Source: Pseudomonas mohnii (GTDB lineage Bacteria; Pseudomonadota; Gammaproteobacteria; Pseudomonadales; Pseudomonadaceae). Taken from it: a stretch of DNA of 64,000 bases. This document shows positions 46,282 to 58,679 of this stretch, piece by piece. Where the stretch lies: NCBI RefSeq assembly GCF_900105115.1, contig NZ_FNRV01000001.1:2104001-2168000 (forward strand), given 5' to 3'. The position numbers and the translations under genes are program-made. Below the pieces are notes generated by a model that saw only the letters and a program-made list of their open reading frames with translations, was not told the DNA's origin and searched no databases. How positions within the stretch are numbered: the first letter of the stretch is position 1; the number at the start of each line of letters is the position of its first letter.

Positions 46282-47583
46282 TCAGTTCAGGTAAGGGGAC
46301 CAGGAAGGTTCTCTGACTTCGCCTTGAGCGGTAGGAAGCGGGAGCCTTACGCGTCCATTGATGGACACGAGCATCAAGACTCCCCGGCCCTGCTGGCGGG
46401 TGGCGTAGATTACCATGGTGCCGTTGGGCGCGACAGTGGGCGACTCGTCCAGAGTGCTATCAGTGAGGATTTTTACGCTACCGCGCTGCAAATCCTGAGC
46501 CGCCACTTTGAAATTGGTGAAACCGTCCTGGCGGTGAATCATCACCAGGGTCTTTTCATCAGCCGACAGTTTAGGGTTGGCGTTGTAGTTACCGATGAAG
46601 GTCACACGCTCGGCACCACCACCGCCTACGCTGGTTTTGTAGATCTGCGGCTTGCCGCCCCGGTCGGAAGTGAAGTAGATGGTCGAACCATCCTTGCCCC
46701 AGAACGGTTCGGTGTTGATGCCGGGACCATTGGTGACACGGGTGATCTGACGCGAACCCAGGTTCATCACGTAAATGTCTGGGTTACCGTCCTTCGACAG
46801 TACGAATGCCAGGCGATTGCCATCTGGCGACCAGGCTGGCGCACCGTTCAGGCCTTCGAAGTTGGTGATCTGCTCACGGCGGCCGGTGTCGATGTTCTGC
46901 ATGAAGATCCGTGGACGCTTCTGCTCGAACGATACATAGGCGATGCGCTTGCCATCCGGTGCGAAACGCGGCGACAGGATCGGTTCACGCGATTGCAGCA
47001 GCGTCACGGCGCGAGCACCGTCGTAGTCCGAACGCTGCAGCGTGTAGCGAGTGTTCTTCTCGGAGAAACGCTCGGCGGTCACGTACAGCAGACGAGTCGA
47101 GAACGCACCTTTGATACCGGTGAGTTTTTCGAACGACTGGTCGGAGATGAAGTGCGCCATGTCGCGCAGTTGATCGACACCCCCCGACACGCTACCGGTC
47201 AGCACTTGCTGCTCGGTGGCGACGTTGAACAGTGCGTATTGAACCTGCAGGCGACCGCCGGCAGGAACGATGCTACCGACCATGACGTACTGGGCGCCCA
47301 GCGCCTTGAAGTCACGGTAGATGATTTCGCTGGCCTGGCTTGGCTGGCTGATCATGTTCTGCTTGGGAATCGGCGAGTAGTAACCCGAGTTACGCAGGTC
47401 GTTACCGATGATTTCGGCCATGTCGTCCGGCAGCACGCTGCCGCCCTGGTTGCCGAACGGCACAACGGCGATCGGAGTAGCCCGATCGCTGCCGCTGGTG
47501 ACCAGAATGTTTTTCTCATCTGCCATCGCCATCCCTGCCATGCAGCAGATAACGACCAGCATTCCTCGAAGAAGGTTTCTCAC
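46282..47583 (-). CDS. tolB: Tol-Pal periplasmic protein TolB
   Basis: 433 residues. Signal peptide 1-21 ([12 protein letters not shown]), an N-terminal TolB_N domain (about 25-160), and a six-bladed beta-propeller with repeating [30 protein letters not shown] and [16 protein letters not shown] blades. It links Pal to TolA. It overlaps tolA by 4 bases (ATGA). Confidence 0.97.
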   Translation of the reverse strand: MRNLLRGMLVVICCMAGMAMADEKNILVTSGSDRATPIAVVPFGNQGGSVLPDDMAEIIGNDLRNSGYYSPIPKQNMISQPSQASEIIYRDFKALGAQYVMVGSIVPAGGRLQVQYALFNVATEQQVLTGSVSGGVDQLRDMAHFISDQSFEKLTGIKGAFSTRLLYVTAERFSEKNTRYTLQRSDYDGARAVTLLQSREPILSPRFAPDGKRIAYVSFEQKRPRIFMQNIDTGRREQITNFEGLNGAPAWSPDGNRLAFVLSKDGNPDIYVMNLGSRQITRVTNGPGINTEPFWGKDGSTIYFTSDRGGKPQIYKTSVGGGGAERVTFIGNYNANPKLSADEKTLVMIHRQDGFTNFKVAAQDLQRGSVKILTDSTLDESPTVAPNGTMVIYATRQQGRGVLMLVSINGRVRLPLPTAQGEVREPSWSPYLN

Positions 47584-48659
47584 AAGGCTAGATCCTCAGG
47601 TGTGAATGTCATCTTGAATGAACGATACGGAGCGAAATCGCTCGGCTTCATTCCCTGCATTTCTGTCAAACGTCCAATATTCTTCACCGCCGCCACAGCC
47701 GATGCGTCAAATGGACCGTCACCGCTGGACTTGGCCACGCTGACCGAAGTCACCGTACCGTCCGGCAACATGCCGATTTGCAACACGACCGTCATGCCTT
47801 TGCGGGCCGAAGGTGGACGAGCCCAGCCTTCCGCTGCACGAGCCCGAATCAGGTCATCGAAACTGCCGGCGACTTCGTCGCCCTGCTCATCGGCCAAGGC
47901 CTGCTGACGCTGCGGCGTGTCGGAAAGCAAATCTGCCAGGGCCTGAGCCTTTTTATCCTCGGCGGATTTACGTGCCGCGTCCTGCGCTTTCTTCTTCGCA
48001 GCATCGGCAGCAGCTTTCTTCTTCGCTTCTTCGGCGACTTTCTTCTTCGCCTCTTCAGCTTCAGCTTTCTTCTTGGCGTCTTCCGCGGCTTTCTTCTTCG
48101 CGTCTTCGACAATCTTCTTCTTGGCTTCTTCAGCGGCCGCTTTCTTGGCCTCTTCTTCAGCAGCCTTCTTGGCTTCTTCTTCCGCTTTCTTCTTGGCTAT
48201 ATCAGCCAATTGTTTCTCTTCTGCCTTCTTGGCTTCGGCGGTCTTCTTCGCTTCATCGGCTTTCTTGGCTTCATCAGCCTTTTTCGCCTCTTCCGCTTTC
48301 TTAGACTCGGCGGCCTTCTTGGCTTCCTCGGCCTTTTGAGCCGCTTCTTCTTTCTTTTGTTCCGCAGCCTTCACCGCTTCCTGCTCGACCTTCTTCTGTT
48401 CCATCTGTTCGACTTCGGTCTGACGCGCCGCAGATTTCTGCGCTTCACCGGCAATCTTCTGATTGGTCTGGGTGGTCGCCCGACTTTTCGATTTCAGCTG
48501 GTACAAGGTCGCCTGGACAATCGGCTTGGCCGGCGGCAGTTCCGGTGTCATGGCAAAACTGACGAACAGCATGCCGAACACCAGCACGTGCAAGCCAATC
48601 GCCCAGACACTAGGCCAGAAGTAGCTTTCCGAGGCGGACGGCTCTCGCTGTTGTTGCAT
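47580..48659 (-). CDS. tolA: Tol-Pal energy-transducing protein TolA
   Basis: 359 residues. One N-terminal membrane anchor (about 14-34, [20 protein letters not shown]) is followed by a long Ala/Lys/Glu helical rod (about 70-240) of near-repeats such as KKAEEAKKA, and a C-terminal globular domain (about 255-359). It transmits proton-motive force from TolQR to TolB/Pal. It shares one base with the end of tolR. Confidence 0.96.
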   Translation of the reverse strand: MQQQREPSASESYFWPSVWAIGLHVLVFGMLFVSFAMTPELPPAKPIVQATLYQLKSKSRATTQTNQKIAGEAQKSAARQTEVEQMEQKKVEQEAVKAAEQKKEEAAQKAEEAKKAAESKKAEEAKKADEAKKADEAKKTAEAKKAEEKQLADIAKKKAEEEAKKAAEEEAKKAAAEEAKKKIVEDAKKKAAEDAKKKAEAEEAKKKVAEEAKKKAAADAAKKKAQDAARKSAEDKKAQALADLLSDTPQRQQALADEQGDEVAGSFDDLIRARAAEGWARPPSARKGMTVVLQIGMLPDGTVTSVSVAKSSGDGPFDASAVAAVKNIGRLTEMQGMKPSDFAPYRSFKMTFTPEDLAL

Positions 48660-49120
48660 CAGGGCGCCTCGGTAATCAAGCCAACATTACCGACCCCGGC
48701 TTTCTGCAATCCGCCCATGGCGCCCATGACAGAGCCGTAATCGACGGACTTATCACCGCGAATGAAGACCTGGGTGTGCTTGCCGCCCTCGTTGCCGGCG
48801 CGAATGATCTTGGTCACCGCATCGGTCATTTGAGGCAAGGTCATGGCCCTGTCCTGCTGCTTCTCTGTATCGACTTCGCTGCCAAGATTCCAGTAATAGG
48901 TCTTGTCAGCCTTGATCGAAATGGTCAGGACCTGGGTGTTGTTGTCCTGCGGCAAGGCCTCACTGGAAACCTTGGGCAGATCAACTTTCACGCCCTGATT
49001 GAGCATCGGCGCGGTCACCATGAAGATGACCAGCAGTACCAACATCACGTCGATGTAGGGCACCACGTTCATCTCGGCGACCGGCTTGCGCTTGTGTCGA
49101 GCTCGAGCGATTAAAGCCAT
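48659..49120 (-). CDS. tolR: Tol-Pal proton-channel protein TolR
   Basis: 153 residues, ExbD/TolR family. One membrane span (about 20-40) with the conserved Asp of VVPYIDVMLVLLVIFMVTAP, which carries protons with TolQ, then a periplasmic domain. The gene is 14 bases after tolQ and 1 base overlaps tolA. Confidence 0.96.
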   Translation of the reverse strand: MALIARARHKRKPVAEMNVVPYIDVMLVLLVIFMVTAPMLNQGVKVDLPKVSSEALPQDNNTQVLTISIKADKTYYWNLGSEVDTEKQQDRAMTLPQMTDAVTKIIRAGNEGGKHTQVFIRGDKSVDYGSVMGAMGGLQKAGVGNVGLITEAP

Positions 49121-49134
49121 TGGAAATTACCTGC

Positions 49135-49830
49135 TTATTCTTCGCTGGTGTGCACTTTGCGGTGCAGGATCGCCTGGAATTCATCGGCGAAGGTGTAGTA
49201 ACGGCTCAGCAGGGTTTCGCTGCGAGCAGAGAAGCGGTTGTAAGCGATAACGGCCGGGATGGCGGCGAACAGACCAATCGCGGTGGCGACCAGGGCTTCG
49301 GCGATACCGGGCGCCACAGTCGCCAGCGTTGCTTGCTGGGCAGTCGCCAGGCCACGGAAGGAGTTCATGATGCCCCACACGGTACCGAACAGACCGATGT
49401 ACGGACTGACGGAGCCGACGGTGGCCAGGAATGGCAGACTCTGCTCGAGCTTTTCTTCTTCGCGGGAAATGGCTACACGCATGGCACGAGCCACGCCTTC
49501 CATGACGGCTTCAGGATCGACGCCTGGTTGCTGACGCAGACGGGAGAACTCTTTGAAACCGGCGCGGAAGATCTGCTCGACACCCGAATCCGGGTCCGGG
49601 TTGCTGCCGGCCTGACGGTAGAGCTTGGACAGGTCGATACCCGACCAGAAGCGCTCTTCAAAGCTCTCCAGGGCACGTCGGCCAGCGCGTATCAGATTGC
49701 TGCGCTGAAAGATCATGATCCACGAGGTCACCGATGCGGCTACCAGGATCAGCATTACCAGTTGCACCACGACACTGGCATTGCTGACCAGGCTCCACAT
49801 GGAGGAATGGTCGACGACGTTAGCTTCCAC
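49135..49830 (-). CDS. tolQ: Tol-Pal proton-channel protein TolQ
   Basis: 231 residues, ExbB/TolQ family, three membrane spans (about 16-38, 135-160, 170-195). TM2/TM3 contain [15 protein letters not shown] and [24 protein letters not shown], the conserved channel motif. It forms the stator with TolR. It overlaps ybgC by 11 bases. Confidence 0.97.
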   Translation of the reverse strand: MEANVVDHSSMWSLVSNASVVVQLVMLILVAASVTSWIMIFQRSNLIRAGRRALESFEERFWSGIDLSKLYRQAGSNPDPDSGVEQIFRAGFKEFSRLRQQPGVDPEAVMEGVARAMRVAISREEEKLEQSLPFLATVGSVSPYIGLFGTVWGIMNSFRGLATAQQATLATVAPGIAEALVATAIGLFAAIPAVIAYNRFSARSETLLSRYYTFADEFQAILHRKVHTSEE

Positions 49831-50287
49831 GCTTTATCTCCTGCTTTGAGTGTGTACCCGCGCCGCTCACGTCGGCAAAGGCCGCTCGTAGAGCTTCGGG
49901 AATGGCCCGGGGTTTCAAACTGTTAGTGCGCACACAGGCCACCAAAAACTGCCCCTCGCAGAGCAGCACATTATCCGTAGCCCGCCTGACCTGCTGTTTA
50001 AAGCGCAGGCTGGCACGGTTCAATTCGATTACTTCAGCGCTTACCAACAGTTCGTCGTCCAGTCGCGCCGGCGCGTGGTAACGCGCTTCGCTGGAATGCA
50101 CGACGAACAACAGGTCCTCCCCTGCCAGCTGCGATTGGGCAAAACCCAGTTCTCGTAGCCGCTCGGTTCGAGCCCGTTCCATAAACTTGAGGTAATTAAC
50201 GTAATACACGATGCCGCCCGCATCGGTGTCCTCGTAATAAACGCGACAACGATGTGCGAAAGGCTCAAGCCCGTTTTGCGCGCGCAT
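49820..50287 (-). CDS. ybgC: Acyl-CoA thioesterase YbgC of the tol-pal cluster
   Basis: 155 residues, hotdog fold. The catalytic [24 protein letters not shown] carries the Asp of the 4-hydroxybenzoyl-CoA thioesterase family. It hydrolyses acyl-CoA or acyl-ACP thioesters and always precedes tolQ. It has a 127-base gap to ruvB upstream, where the tol promoter may lie. Confidence 0.95.
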   Translation of the reverse strand: MRAQNGLEPFAHRCRVYYEDTDAGGIVYYVNYLKFMERARTERLRELGFAQSQLAGEDLLFVVHSSEARYHAPARLDDELLVSAEVIELNRASLRFKQQVRRATDNVLLCEGQFLVACVRTNSLKPRAIPEALRAAFADVSGAGTHSKQEIKRGS

Positions 50288-50414
50288 ACTCTAGTGCTTA
50301 CTCCTCAGGTTGCCAATCCGGCGAGACAACTGTTTTTCATTGTTCTGCGGCTTTCTTGCAAAAGTACGGTCCTAGGACAGCACAATGCCCGAATAAATCA
50401 GCGCGCAAAGGTTA

Positions 50415-51476
50415 TTAATCGTCCACGGCATCAAGGAACTCGTCTATCACGGGCATCTCGCCCAATCGTGACGGAATGTTCAAGCCGAAATGCAGATATG
50501 CATGCCGCGTCACCACCCTTCCCCGCGGCGTGCGCATGATGTAGCCCTGCTGAATCAGATAGGGTTCAAGTACGTCTTCAATGGTGTGACGCTCCTCGCT
50601 GATGGCTGCGGCAAGGCTGTCGACCCCGACCGGCCCGCCATCGAACTTCTCGATCATGGTCAGCAACAGACGTCGATCCTGGTGATCGAAGCCACGCTCA
50701 TCGACATCCAGCAGGTTCAATGCCAGGTCGGCAATCGGCTTGGTGATGTGCCCCTTGGCGCGAACTTCGGCGAAATCCCGCACACGACGCAGCAAGCGAT
50801 TGGCAATCCGCGGGGTACCCCGGGCACGGCGGGCGATTTCAAAGGCGCCTTCCGGATCCAGCGGCAAACCGAGGATGCTAGCCGAACGACTGACAATCGT
50901 GGCCAGGTCGGCGGTGCTGTAGAACTCCAGACGCTGCACGATCCCGAAACGGTCACGCAACGGGTTGGTCAGCATCCCCGCCCGCGTGGTCGCACCGACC
51001 AGGGTGAAGGGCGGCAGATCCAGCTTGATCGAGCGCGCGGCCGGTCCTTCACCGATCATGATGTCAAGTTGGAAATCCTCCATGGCCGGGTACAGCACTT
51101 CTTCGACAATCGGCGACAGTCGATGGATTTCGTCAATGAACAGCACGTCATGGGGTTCAAGATTGGTCAGCAGCGCGGCGAGGTCACCCGGGCGTTCCAG
51201 CACAGGCCCCGAAGTGCTCTTGATCGAAACCCCCATTTCCTGGGCGATGATATTGGCCAGGGTGGTTTTACCCAGGCCCGGCGGACCAAAAATCAGCGTG
51301 TGGTCCAGGGACTCACTACGCCCGCGGGCCGCCTGGATGAACAACTCCATTTGCTCGCGAACGGTCGGCTGACCAATGTATTCGGCCAGGCTGACAGGGC
51401 GTATCGCACGGTCCTGGACTTCCTCGCGATCACGGGGACCACCCGTTGCGGCGATCAGACGATCAGCTTCAATCAC
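50415..51476 (-). CDS. ruvB: Holliday junction DNA helicase RuvB
   Basis: 353 residues. Walker [10 protein letters not shown] (64-72), Walker [11 protein letters not shown] and sensor [10 protein letters not shown] are visible, with a C-terminal winged helix (about 275-345, [14 protein letters not shown]). It drives branch migration of Holliday junctions with RuvA. The ATG is directly adjacent to the ruvA stop. Confidence 0.97.
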   Translation of the reverse strand: MIEADRLIAATGGPRDREEVQDRAIRPVSLAEYIGQPTVREQMELFIQAARGRSESLDHTLIFGPPGLGKTTLANIIAQEMGVSIKSTSGPVLERPGDLAALLTNLEPHDVLFIDEIHRLSPIVEEVLYPAMEDFQLDIMIGEGPAARSIKLDLPPFTLVGATTRAGMLTNPLRDRFGIVQRLEFYSTADLATIVSRSASILGLPLDPEGAFEIARRARGTPRIANRLLRRVRDFAEVRAKGHITKPIADLALNLLDVDERGFDHQDRRLLLTMIEKFDGGPVGVDSLAAAISEERHTIEDVLEPYLIQQGYIMRTPRGRVVTRHAYLHFGLNIPSRLGEMPVIDEFLDAVDD

Positions 51477-52085
51477 TTAGATCATTCCCTTCAGGGCACG
51501 ACGAATCAGGTCTTCACTGCTCAACCCTTTCTCCTTGATCGCGGAAATCGCCTTGCTGGCTTCCTGAGGCTTGTAACCCAGGGAAATCAGCGCACTGACC
51601 GCATCGCTTTCAGCGGTGTTCACCGGAGCCGGGCCATCTGGCTGGTTCGGCACCAGGGCAAACATCGCCGGCACCGTTTCCCAGGCCTTGAAGCGATCCT
51701 TGAGTTCGACCAGCAGGCGCTCCGCGGTTTTCTTGCCCACGCCCGGCACCTTGGTCAACGCCGAGGTGTCCTGGGATTGCACGCAACGGACCAACTCGTC
51801 GACCTCCAGACTCGACATCAAGGCCAGCGCCAATTTCGGTCCAACCCCGTTGAGACGAATCAACTCGCGAAAAAAGTCTCGCTCGCGCTTGCCGACGAAG
51901 CCATAGAGTAACTGCGCGTCTTCGCGTACGACCAAATGGGTATGCAGCGTCAGCGGTTCACCGACCGACGGCAGCCGATAAAGCGTAGTCATGGGCACTT
52001 CCAACTCATACCCCAGACCGTTTACATCGAGAATCAGATGCGGCGGCTGTTTTTCAGCCAGTGTGCCGCGCAAGCGTCCAATCAC
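51477..52085 (-). CDS. ruvA: Holliday junction DNA helicase subunit RuvA
   Basis: 202 residues from a GTG start (52085), giving the usual [20 protein letters not shown]. Helix-hairpin-helix motifs appear as [14 protein letters not shown] and [13 protein letters not shown]; the C-terminal domain (about 150-202) contacts RuvB. It binds the junction as a tetramer. Confidence 0.96.
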   Translation of the reverse strand: MIGRLRGTLAEKQPPHLILDVNGLGYELEVPMTTLYRLPSVGEPLTLHTHLVVREDAQLLYGFVGKRERDFFRELIRLNGVGPKLALALMSSLEVDELVRCVQSQDTSALTKVPGVGKKTAERLLVELKDRFKAWETVPAMFALVPNQPDGPAPVNTAESDAVSALISLGYKPQEASKAISAIKEKGLSSEDLIRRALKGMI

Positions 52086-52199
52086 GTTACAGATCCTTGA
52101 GCGTTGGCCAGCGCGAGGCCAGCGACTGACAGAACAAGGATTTTGCGCCGACGACACAGGCGAAAAACCTTTATTCCATAAAATTGACTGTTGATGCTA

Positions 52200-52724
52200 T
52201 CAGAGACGCAAGCGCCCGCCACGACTGCGTGCCGTGCCCAGACCATGGGGCAACAGGCTGGAACGGGTGTGAGCATGGCAAATGGCAATGGCCAGGGCAT
52301 CCGAGGCATCGATTTGCGGCTTGCTGGTCAGCTTCAGCATATGCATGACCATCATTTGCACCTGCTCTTTGTTCGCCCCGCCCGTCCCGGTCACCGCTTG
52401 CTTGACCTGGGTTGCGGTGTATTCGGCAATTTCCAGGTTTTCTTCGGCGCCAGCGACAATGGCCGCGCCGCGAGCCTGTCCGAGTTTCAAAGCCGAGTCG
52501 GCGTTACGTGCCATGAACACCTTCTCGATGCCCATGGTCACCGGACCGTAGGTCTGGATGACCTCGCGAACGCCGCGATAAACGATTTGCAGGCGCTCAT
52601 GCAACTCGCCCGACCCCGTGCGAATGCAGCCCGACGCCACGTAAACGCAGCCTCGGCCGGTATCGCGCACCACGCCATAACCGGTGATACGCGAACCGGG
52701 GTCGATACCTAGAATTAAAGTCAT
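52200..52724 (-). CDS. ruvC: Crossover junction endodeoxyribonuclease RuvC
   Basis: 174 residues. The active-site Asp7 is in [15 protein letters not shown], with acidic residues in MGIEKVF and [10 protein letters not shown]. It resolves Holliday junctions. The 114-base gap to ruvA is AT-rich and could hold a promoter; I saw no LexA box (CTG-N10-CAG) there. Confidence 0.97.
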   Translation of the reverse strand: MTLILGIDPGSRITGYGVVRDTGRGCVYVASGCIRTGSGELHERLQIVYRGVREVIQTYGPVTMGIEKVFMARNADSALKLGQARGAAIVAGAEENLEIAEYTATQVKQAVTGTGGANKEQVQMMVMHMLKLTSKPQIDASDALAIAICHAHTRSSLLPHGLGTARSRGGRLRL

Positions 52725-52761
52725 AACGCCTGCGGGCTATTGGAAAAAACCAAGTGTCGAA

Positions 52762-52863
52762 CCTGTAGGAGCGAGCTTGCTCGCGATGGGCGCCAACGAT
52801 GATGCGGGCTAACTGAATTAGCGCGCCGCTCTCGGGCTCATCGCGAGCAGGCTCGCTCCGACA
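52762..52863. repeat. REPIN between ruvC and yebC
   Basis: CCTGTAGGAGCGAGCTTGCTCGCGA on the left, TCGCGAGCAGGCTCGCTCCGACA on the right; 102 bases in total. Confidence 0.85.
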
Positions 52864-52872
52864 AAGGCAAAA

Positions 52873-53619
<747 letters not shown>

Positions 53620-53702
53620 AACTCGCTCCGAATTCTCTTTGACACATTACCCGCCACGCGGCGTCGCGTCGGCCGGCAAAAAAAAATTTCGACCCTTATA
53701 AA

Positions 53703-53728
53703 GAAAAGGCGCATCCGAAGATGCGCCC
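53703..53728 (-). terminator. Terminator downstream of aspS
   Basis: Minus-strand hairpin GGGCGCATC-TTCG-GATGCGCC (stable TTCG loop) followed by TTTTCTTT, 13 bases after the aspS stop. Confidence 0.85.
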
Positions 53729-53740
53729 TTCAGGCCAGTC

Positions 53741-55516
<1,776 letters not shown>

Positions 55517-55626
55517 GGTCGTGGTTTCACTTCTCGTAATTCGAAATTCGGTTGGAGGCCCTGCGTATATACCAGTCGGCATATGATGCAAGGGCTCGCA
55601 CGTGTCGTTCAACTCAGGTCCAGACC

Positions 55627-55848
55627 CTAGTCAGCTTTGTCGCCGCCGGCCAGGTTCTTCTTGGAACCGGTCTTGAAATCGGTTTCGTACCAGCCGGTAC
55701 CGCTCAGGCGGAAACCCGGCATGGACAGCATCTTCTTAAGCTCTGGCGCCTGGCATGCAGGGCAGTCGACCAGCGGTGCGTCGCTGATCTTTTGAATGGC
55801 TTCCAACTGATGACCACAGGAAGCACATTGATAATCGTACATCGGCAT
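55627..55848 (-). CDS. FmdB-family zinc-ribbon protein
   Basis: 73 residues from ATG 55848. [19 protein letters not shown] with a second CPAC pair forms a CxxC-CxxC zinc ribbon, and the [11 protein letters not shown] tail is typical. Function uncertain. In pseudomonads it precedes aspS; here it lies 110 bases upstream on the same strand. Confidence 0.93.
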   Translation of the reverse strand: MPMYDYQCASCGHQLEAIQKISDAPLVDCPACQAPELKKMLSMPGFRLSGTGWYETDFKTGSKKNLAGGDKAD

Positions 55849-55983
55849 GAGGGTTGTCTCGGTGATCAGATTGCTACCGTCTACACTCGGTTTTACGGCA
55901 AAGCGCGGGATTATATCCATTAAATGCAGCCTGTGCAGCCGTAAGACTGCACAGATCGACACACCGCTGTTCCACTGAGACAG

Positions 55984-56322
55984 TCAGGCCATCACCATGC
56001 AACGCCCTTCCTTGCGACTGTGCACGACACAGACAACACGCACCAGACCGCTGAAATTCTTCACCCCTCCATGACGCAAATGCACTTCGCGATCCACGTA
56101 GGACAACAATGCACTGACCGAACAACAGTTGATCCTGGCCATATCGCCCAGGATATCCCAGTAAACCTGCTCAAGCCGCAAACAGGTGGCGAAGCCATTG
56201 AGCCGCACCGACCGGGACAAGGGCCGGGCCAGCCCCATATCGAATTCGCTGACAAATGGATCAATCCTTATGCCTGTGAGCGGACCGAACCTCTGCTCGT
56301 TTCGCCTGTCCTCATAATCCAT
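55984..56322 (-). CDS. Ribbon-helix-helix domain protein of unknown role
   Basis: 112 residues from ATG 56322 (GGAG ten bases upstream); the open frame continues 24 codons further. The region SRSVRLNGFATCLRLEQVYWDILGDMARINCCSVSALLSYVDREV is like RHH_4 domains, which bind DNA or adapt aryl-sulfate regulation. Four or more cysteines cluster in the C-terminal half (INCCS, VRVVCVVHS). Function unknown; probably a transcription factor. Confidence 0.75.
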   Translation of the reverse strand: MDYEDRRNEQRFGPLTGIRIDPFVSEFDMGLARPLSRSVRLNGFATCLRLEQVYWDILGDMARINCCSVSALLSYVDREVHLRHGGVKNFSGLVRVVCVVHSRKEGRCMVMA

Positions 56323-56555
56323 ACCGTTGACACTCCTTTGCCATTCCGGGTTTTCATAAGCGCAATTTGTGTGCTTATAAAACCGCGAGGGCAAAGTTAT
56401 ATCCAGATGACTTTATGACCATCCACGTAGGATAAGCCAACAACTGAAGGCAGATCATGGAGAGCGTCCTACTCCGTGCTTTTTCCTACGCCCCCAAGTA
56501 AAGGGTCATTCCAGCATCAGGGCGTATTGCCGAAAAAAAGACAAGACAGCGCGCA

Positions 56556-56578
56556 GACGACACCCGCCGGGTGTCGTC
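56556..56578 (-). terminator. Hairpin downstream of dps
   Basis: GACGACACCC-GCC-GGGTGTCGTC, a perfect 10-bp stem 16 bases after the dps stop. The T run (seven T) comes only 20 bases further, so it is an imperfect intrinsic terminator. Confidence 0.5.
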
Positions 56579-56593
56579 CGTGCACAGAATGAG

Positions 56594-57064
56594 TTACTCA
56601 GCCAGCAGTGAGCGCAGCATCCACGCGGTCTTCTCATGAACCTGCATACGCTGGGTCAGCAGGTCAGCCGTGGGCTCGTCACTGACTTTTTCCAGCAATG
56701 GAAAGATGCCTCGAGCCGTACGTGTGACTGCTTCCTGGCCTTCGACCAATTGCCTGATCATGTCCTCGGCGGCAGGAACACCTTCTTCTTCTTTAATGGA
56801 AGACAGGCGCGCATAGACCGAATAGGCACCAGGCGCCGGAAATCCGAGTGCGCGAATTCGCTCGGCAATCAAGTCGACCGCCAGTGCCAGCTCGTTGTAT
56901 TGCTCCTCGAACATCAAATGCAGGGTCCGAAACATGGGACCGGTGACGTTCCAATGGAAGTTATGGGTTTTCAAATAAAGTACGTAAGTGTCCGACAGCA
57001 GCCTCGACAATCCGTCGACGATGGACTTGCGGTCCTCTTCACTGATTCCGATATCGATTGCCAT
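56594..57064 (-). CDS. dps: Dps-family DNA-protecting ferritin-like protein
   Basis: 156 residues. The inter-subunit ferroxidase ligands lie in [39 protein letters not shown]. Dps stores iron and shields DNA in stationary phase and oxidative stress. Monocistronic, divergent from the membrane cold-shock gene across a 310-base gap. Confidence 0.95.
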   Translation of the reverse strand: MAIDIGISEEDRKSIVDGLSRLLSDTYVLYLKTHNFHWNVTGPMFRTLHLMFEEQYNELALAVDLIAERIRALGFPAPGAYSVYARLSSIKEEEGVPAAEDMIRQLVEGQEAVTRTARGIFPLLEKVSDEPTADLLTQRMQVHEKTAWMLRSLLAE

Positions 57065-57374
57065 GTTTTTCCCCTAGAGGTGACGAAATTCATCCGACAG
57101 GTGCAGGATCACTCTAGCAAGCCCTTCCCCCCGCTGCAGCCCTGCCTCCCCTTTTCACCCCACGAAAAATCGCCGCTTATGCACCGCTGGACTCCCTGAT
57201 TTGAGTAGCTACTGGCTTTGCTGTTAAATAGGCGGTGTGTCGCTGACGCCTATATTTTCCGGGCGCCGCGCATAGGCTGACAACGGGTACGTGCCCAACG
57301 CCTCTTATTGTTCTGAAGCGAACCGTGCTCGATCAGCTCTTCCTTGTGATCCGTCTTAACGTGAGTTAATCAAA
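57065..57374. other. 310-base gap between divergent dps and the membrane cold-shock gene
   Basis: Both promoters must lie here. I saw no convincing -35/-10 pair, open frame or REP unit. Confidence 0.5.
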
Positions 57375-57977
57375 ATGTTGAAAATCGTCCACCTGCTAAT
57401 GGGCGCAGCGGCTCTGCTGCTGTCCTTCATCCCTAGCCTGCGATCCGAAGCCGTACCTTACCTGCAACAACCCGACGCACTGTACCTGGCCTTTTTCGGC
57501 CTGCTAAACCTTACTCTCGCTCCTGTTATCCCTTACTGGAACAAAGGCCCGCGCCATCAATTGCAGAACCTGGTCAGCGCCCTGCTGGTTCTGGCTGTTG
57601 TCCTGCAAACACTGACGCTGATCGCACCGATGCCGGTGATCGCCGGCCAACCTGCCGTTCTGTTCAGCCTGGTCGCTGCCCTGATTGCCGTTGTTCTGCA
57701 CCTGGCGGTCAGTTTTTACAAATCGTCACCGGCCACCACTTCGCCTGGCTATGACATGAGCAACCGCGATACCGGCACCGTCAAGTGGTTCAACACGTCG
57801 AAAGGCTTCGGCTTTATTTCCCGCGACTCCGGTGACGATATTTTCGTGCACTTCCGGGCCATTCGCGGCGAAGGCCACCGCGTCCTGGTCGAAGGCCAGC
57901 GCGTGGAGTTCTCCGTCATGAACCGTGACAAGGGCCTGCAAGCCGAAGATGTGATCGCCGCTCTGCCGCGACGCTGA
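57375..57977 (+). CDS. Membrane-anchored cold-shock-domain protein
   Basis: 200 residues in two parts. Residues 1-115 carry four hydrophobic segments (about 5-20, 36-54, 66-84, 92-111) and residues 131-200 form a full cold-shock domain with RNP1 KGFGFISR and RNP2 IFVHFRAI. A 15-residue polar linker joins them ([14 protein letters not shown]). This would tether a nucleic-acid-binding domain to the inner membrane, on the cytoplasmic side if four spans are right. A similar gene occupies this position in P. aeruginosa (PA0961). Role unknown. Confidence 0.9.
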   Translation: MLKIVHLLMGAAALLLSFIPSLRSEAVPYLQQPDALYLAFFGLLNLTLAPVIPYWNKGPRHQLQNLVSALLVLAVVLQTLTLIAPMPVIAGQPAVLFSLVAALIAVVLHLAVSFYKSSPATTSPGYDMSNRDTGTVKWFNTSKGFGFISRDSGDDIFVHFRAIRGEGHRVLVEGQRVEFSVMNRDKGLQAEDVIAALPRR

Positions 57978-57987
57978 TTCAAGGCAT

Positions 57988-58026
57988 AAAAAAACCGCGA
58001 ACAGCCAGGCTGTTCGCGGTTTTTTA
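57988..58026. terminator. Bidirectional terminator between the membrane cold-shock gene and slyX
   Basis: AAAAAAACCGCGAACAGCC and GGCTGTTCGCGGTTTTTT form a perfect stem with A and T runs on both sides. Confidence 0.92.
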
Positions 58027-58043
58027 TTGCCGGCGCCTGGGCC

Positions 58044-58250
58044 TTAGTAATGTGGCGGCGGCGCCTCTTCCTCGAACGACTCGAACTGGCCGGCCATTTC
58101 TTCCTGGCGCTTGAGCAATGCGGCCATTTGCAGTTGCAGGCGCTCAACCGCACGCTGCTGTGCCGCCACCACATCATTCAATGCCTGAATGGTGTCATCC
58201 TGAAACGCCAACTGGCTCTCCAGATCGGTAATGCGATCTTCCAGGCTCAT
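58044..58250 (-). CDS. slyX: SlyX family coiled-coil protein
   Basis: 68 residues, nearly all heptad coiled coil ([38 protein letters not shown]), ending in EEEAPPPHY, typical of SlyX. Function unknown. It begins 3 bases after the HIT gene stop, so the two are one unit. Confidence 0.94.
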   Translation of the reverse strand: MSLEDRITDLESQLAFQDDTIQALNDVVAAQQRAVERLQLQMAALLKRQEEMAGQFESFEEEAPPPHY

Positions 58251-58253
58251 GAT

Positions 58254-58679
58254 TCAGCCCTCCACGAACGAAAAATCACTGGTCAGCACCAGACGCAGCC
58301 GATCTCGAATCGCCTCGACCTGCTCGGCGCTGTAGGGTTTGGCCGGGTGCTTGCCCCAGACCGGAGCCGGCCAGGCGGCGTCCTCACGCTTGCGCACGAT
58401 CACATGCATGTGTAACTGGCTGACAACGTTACCCAAGGCCGCGACATTCAACTTGTCGGCGCCGAACGAGTCCTTGAGCACCTCGGCCAGCGCAGTGGTT
58501 TCTTGCCAGAGCCGCAACTGATCGGCGACATCCAACTGAAATATCTCACTGATATCGTCGCGGCGAGGTACCAGGATGAACCAGGGATAATTCGAATCAT
58601 TGGACAACAGCAACCGACATAGCGGGAAATCGCCAATCGGCAACGTGTCTTGTTGAAGTCGTGGATCTAAAGCGAACAC
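58254..58679 (-). CDS. HIT domain protein
   Basis: 141 residues from GTG 58679, chosen because GGGAG stands 8 bases upstream and the sequence then starts as expected (MFALDPRLQQDT). Histidine triad loop LGNVVSQLHMHVIVRK carries His90 and His92. HIT proteins are nucleotide hydrolases or transferases. The same frame is open for 88 more codons upstream, where it looks less protein-like. Confidence 0.9.
   Translation of the reverse strand: MFALDPRLQQDTLPIGDFPLCRLLLSNDSNYPWFILVPRRDDISEIFQLDVADQLRLWQETTALAEVLKDSFGADKLNVAALGNVVSQLHMHVIVRKREDAAWPAPVWGKHPAKPYSAEQVEAIRDRLRLVLTSDFSFVEG

Noticed and set aside
46144..47907. 587-codon open frame antisense to tolB
   Set aside because: Shadow of tolB; no recognisable domain.
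47800..48400. Ala/Lys-codon repeats in tolA considered as a minisatellite
   Set aside because: They are the expected helical rod of TolA in one intact frame.
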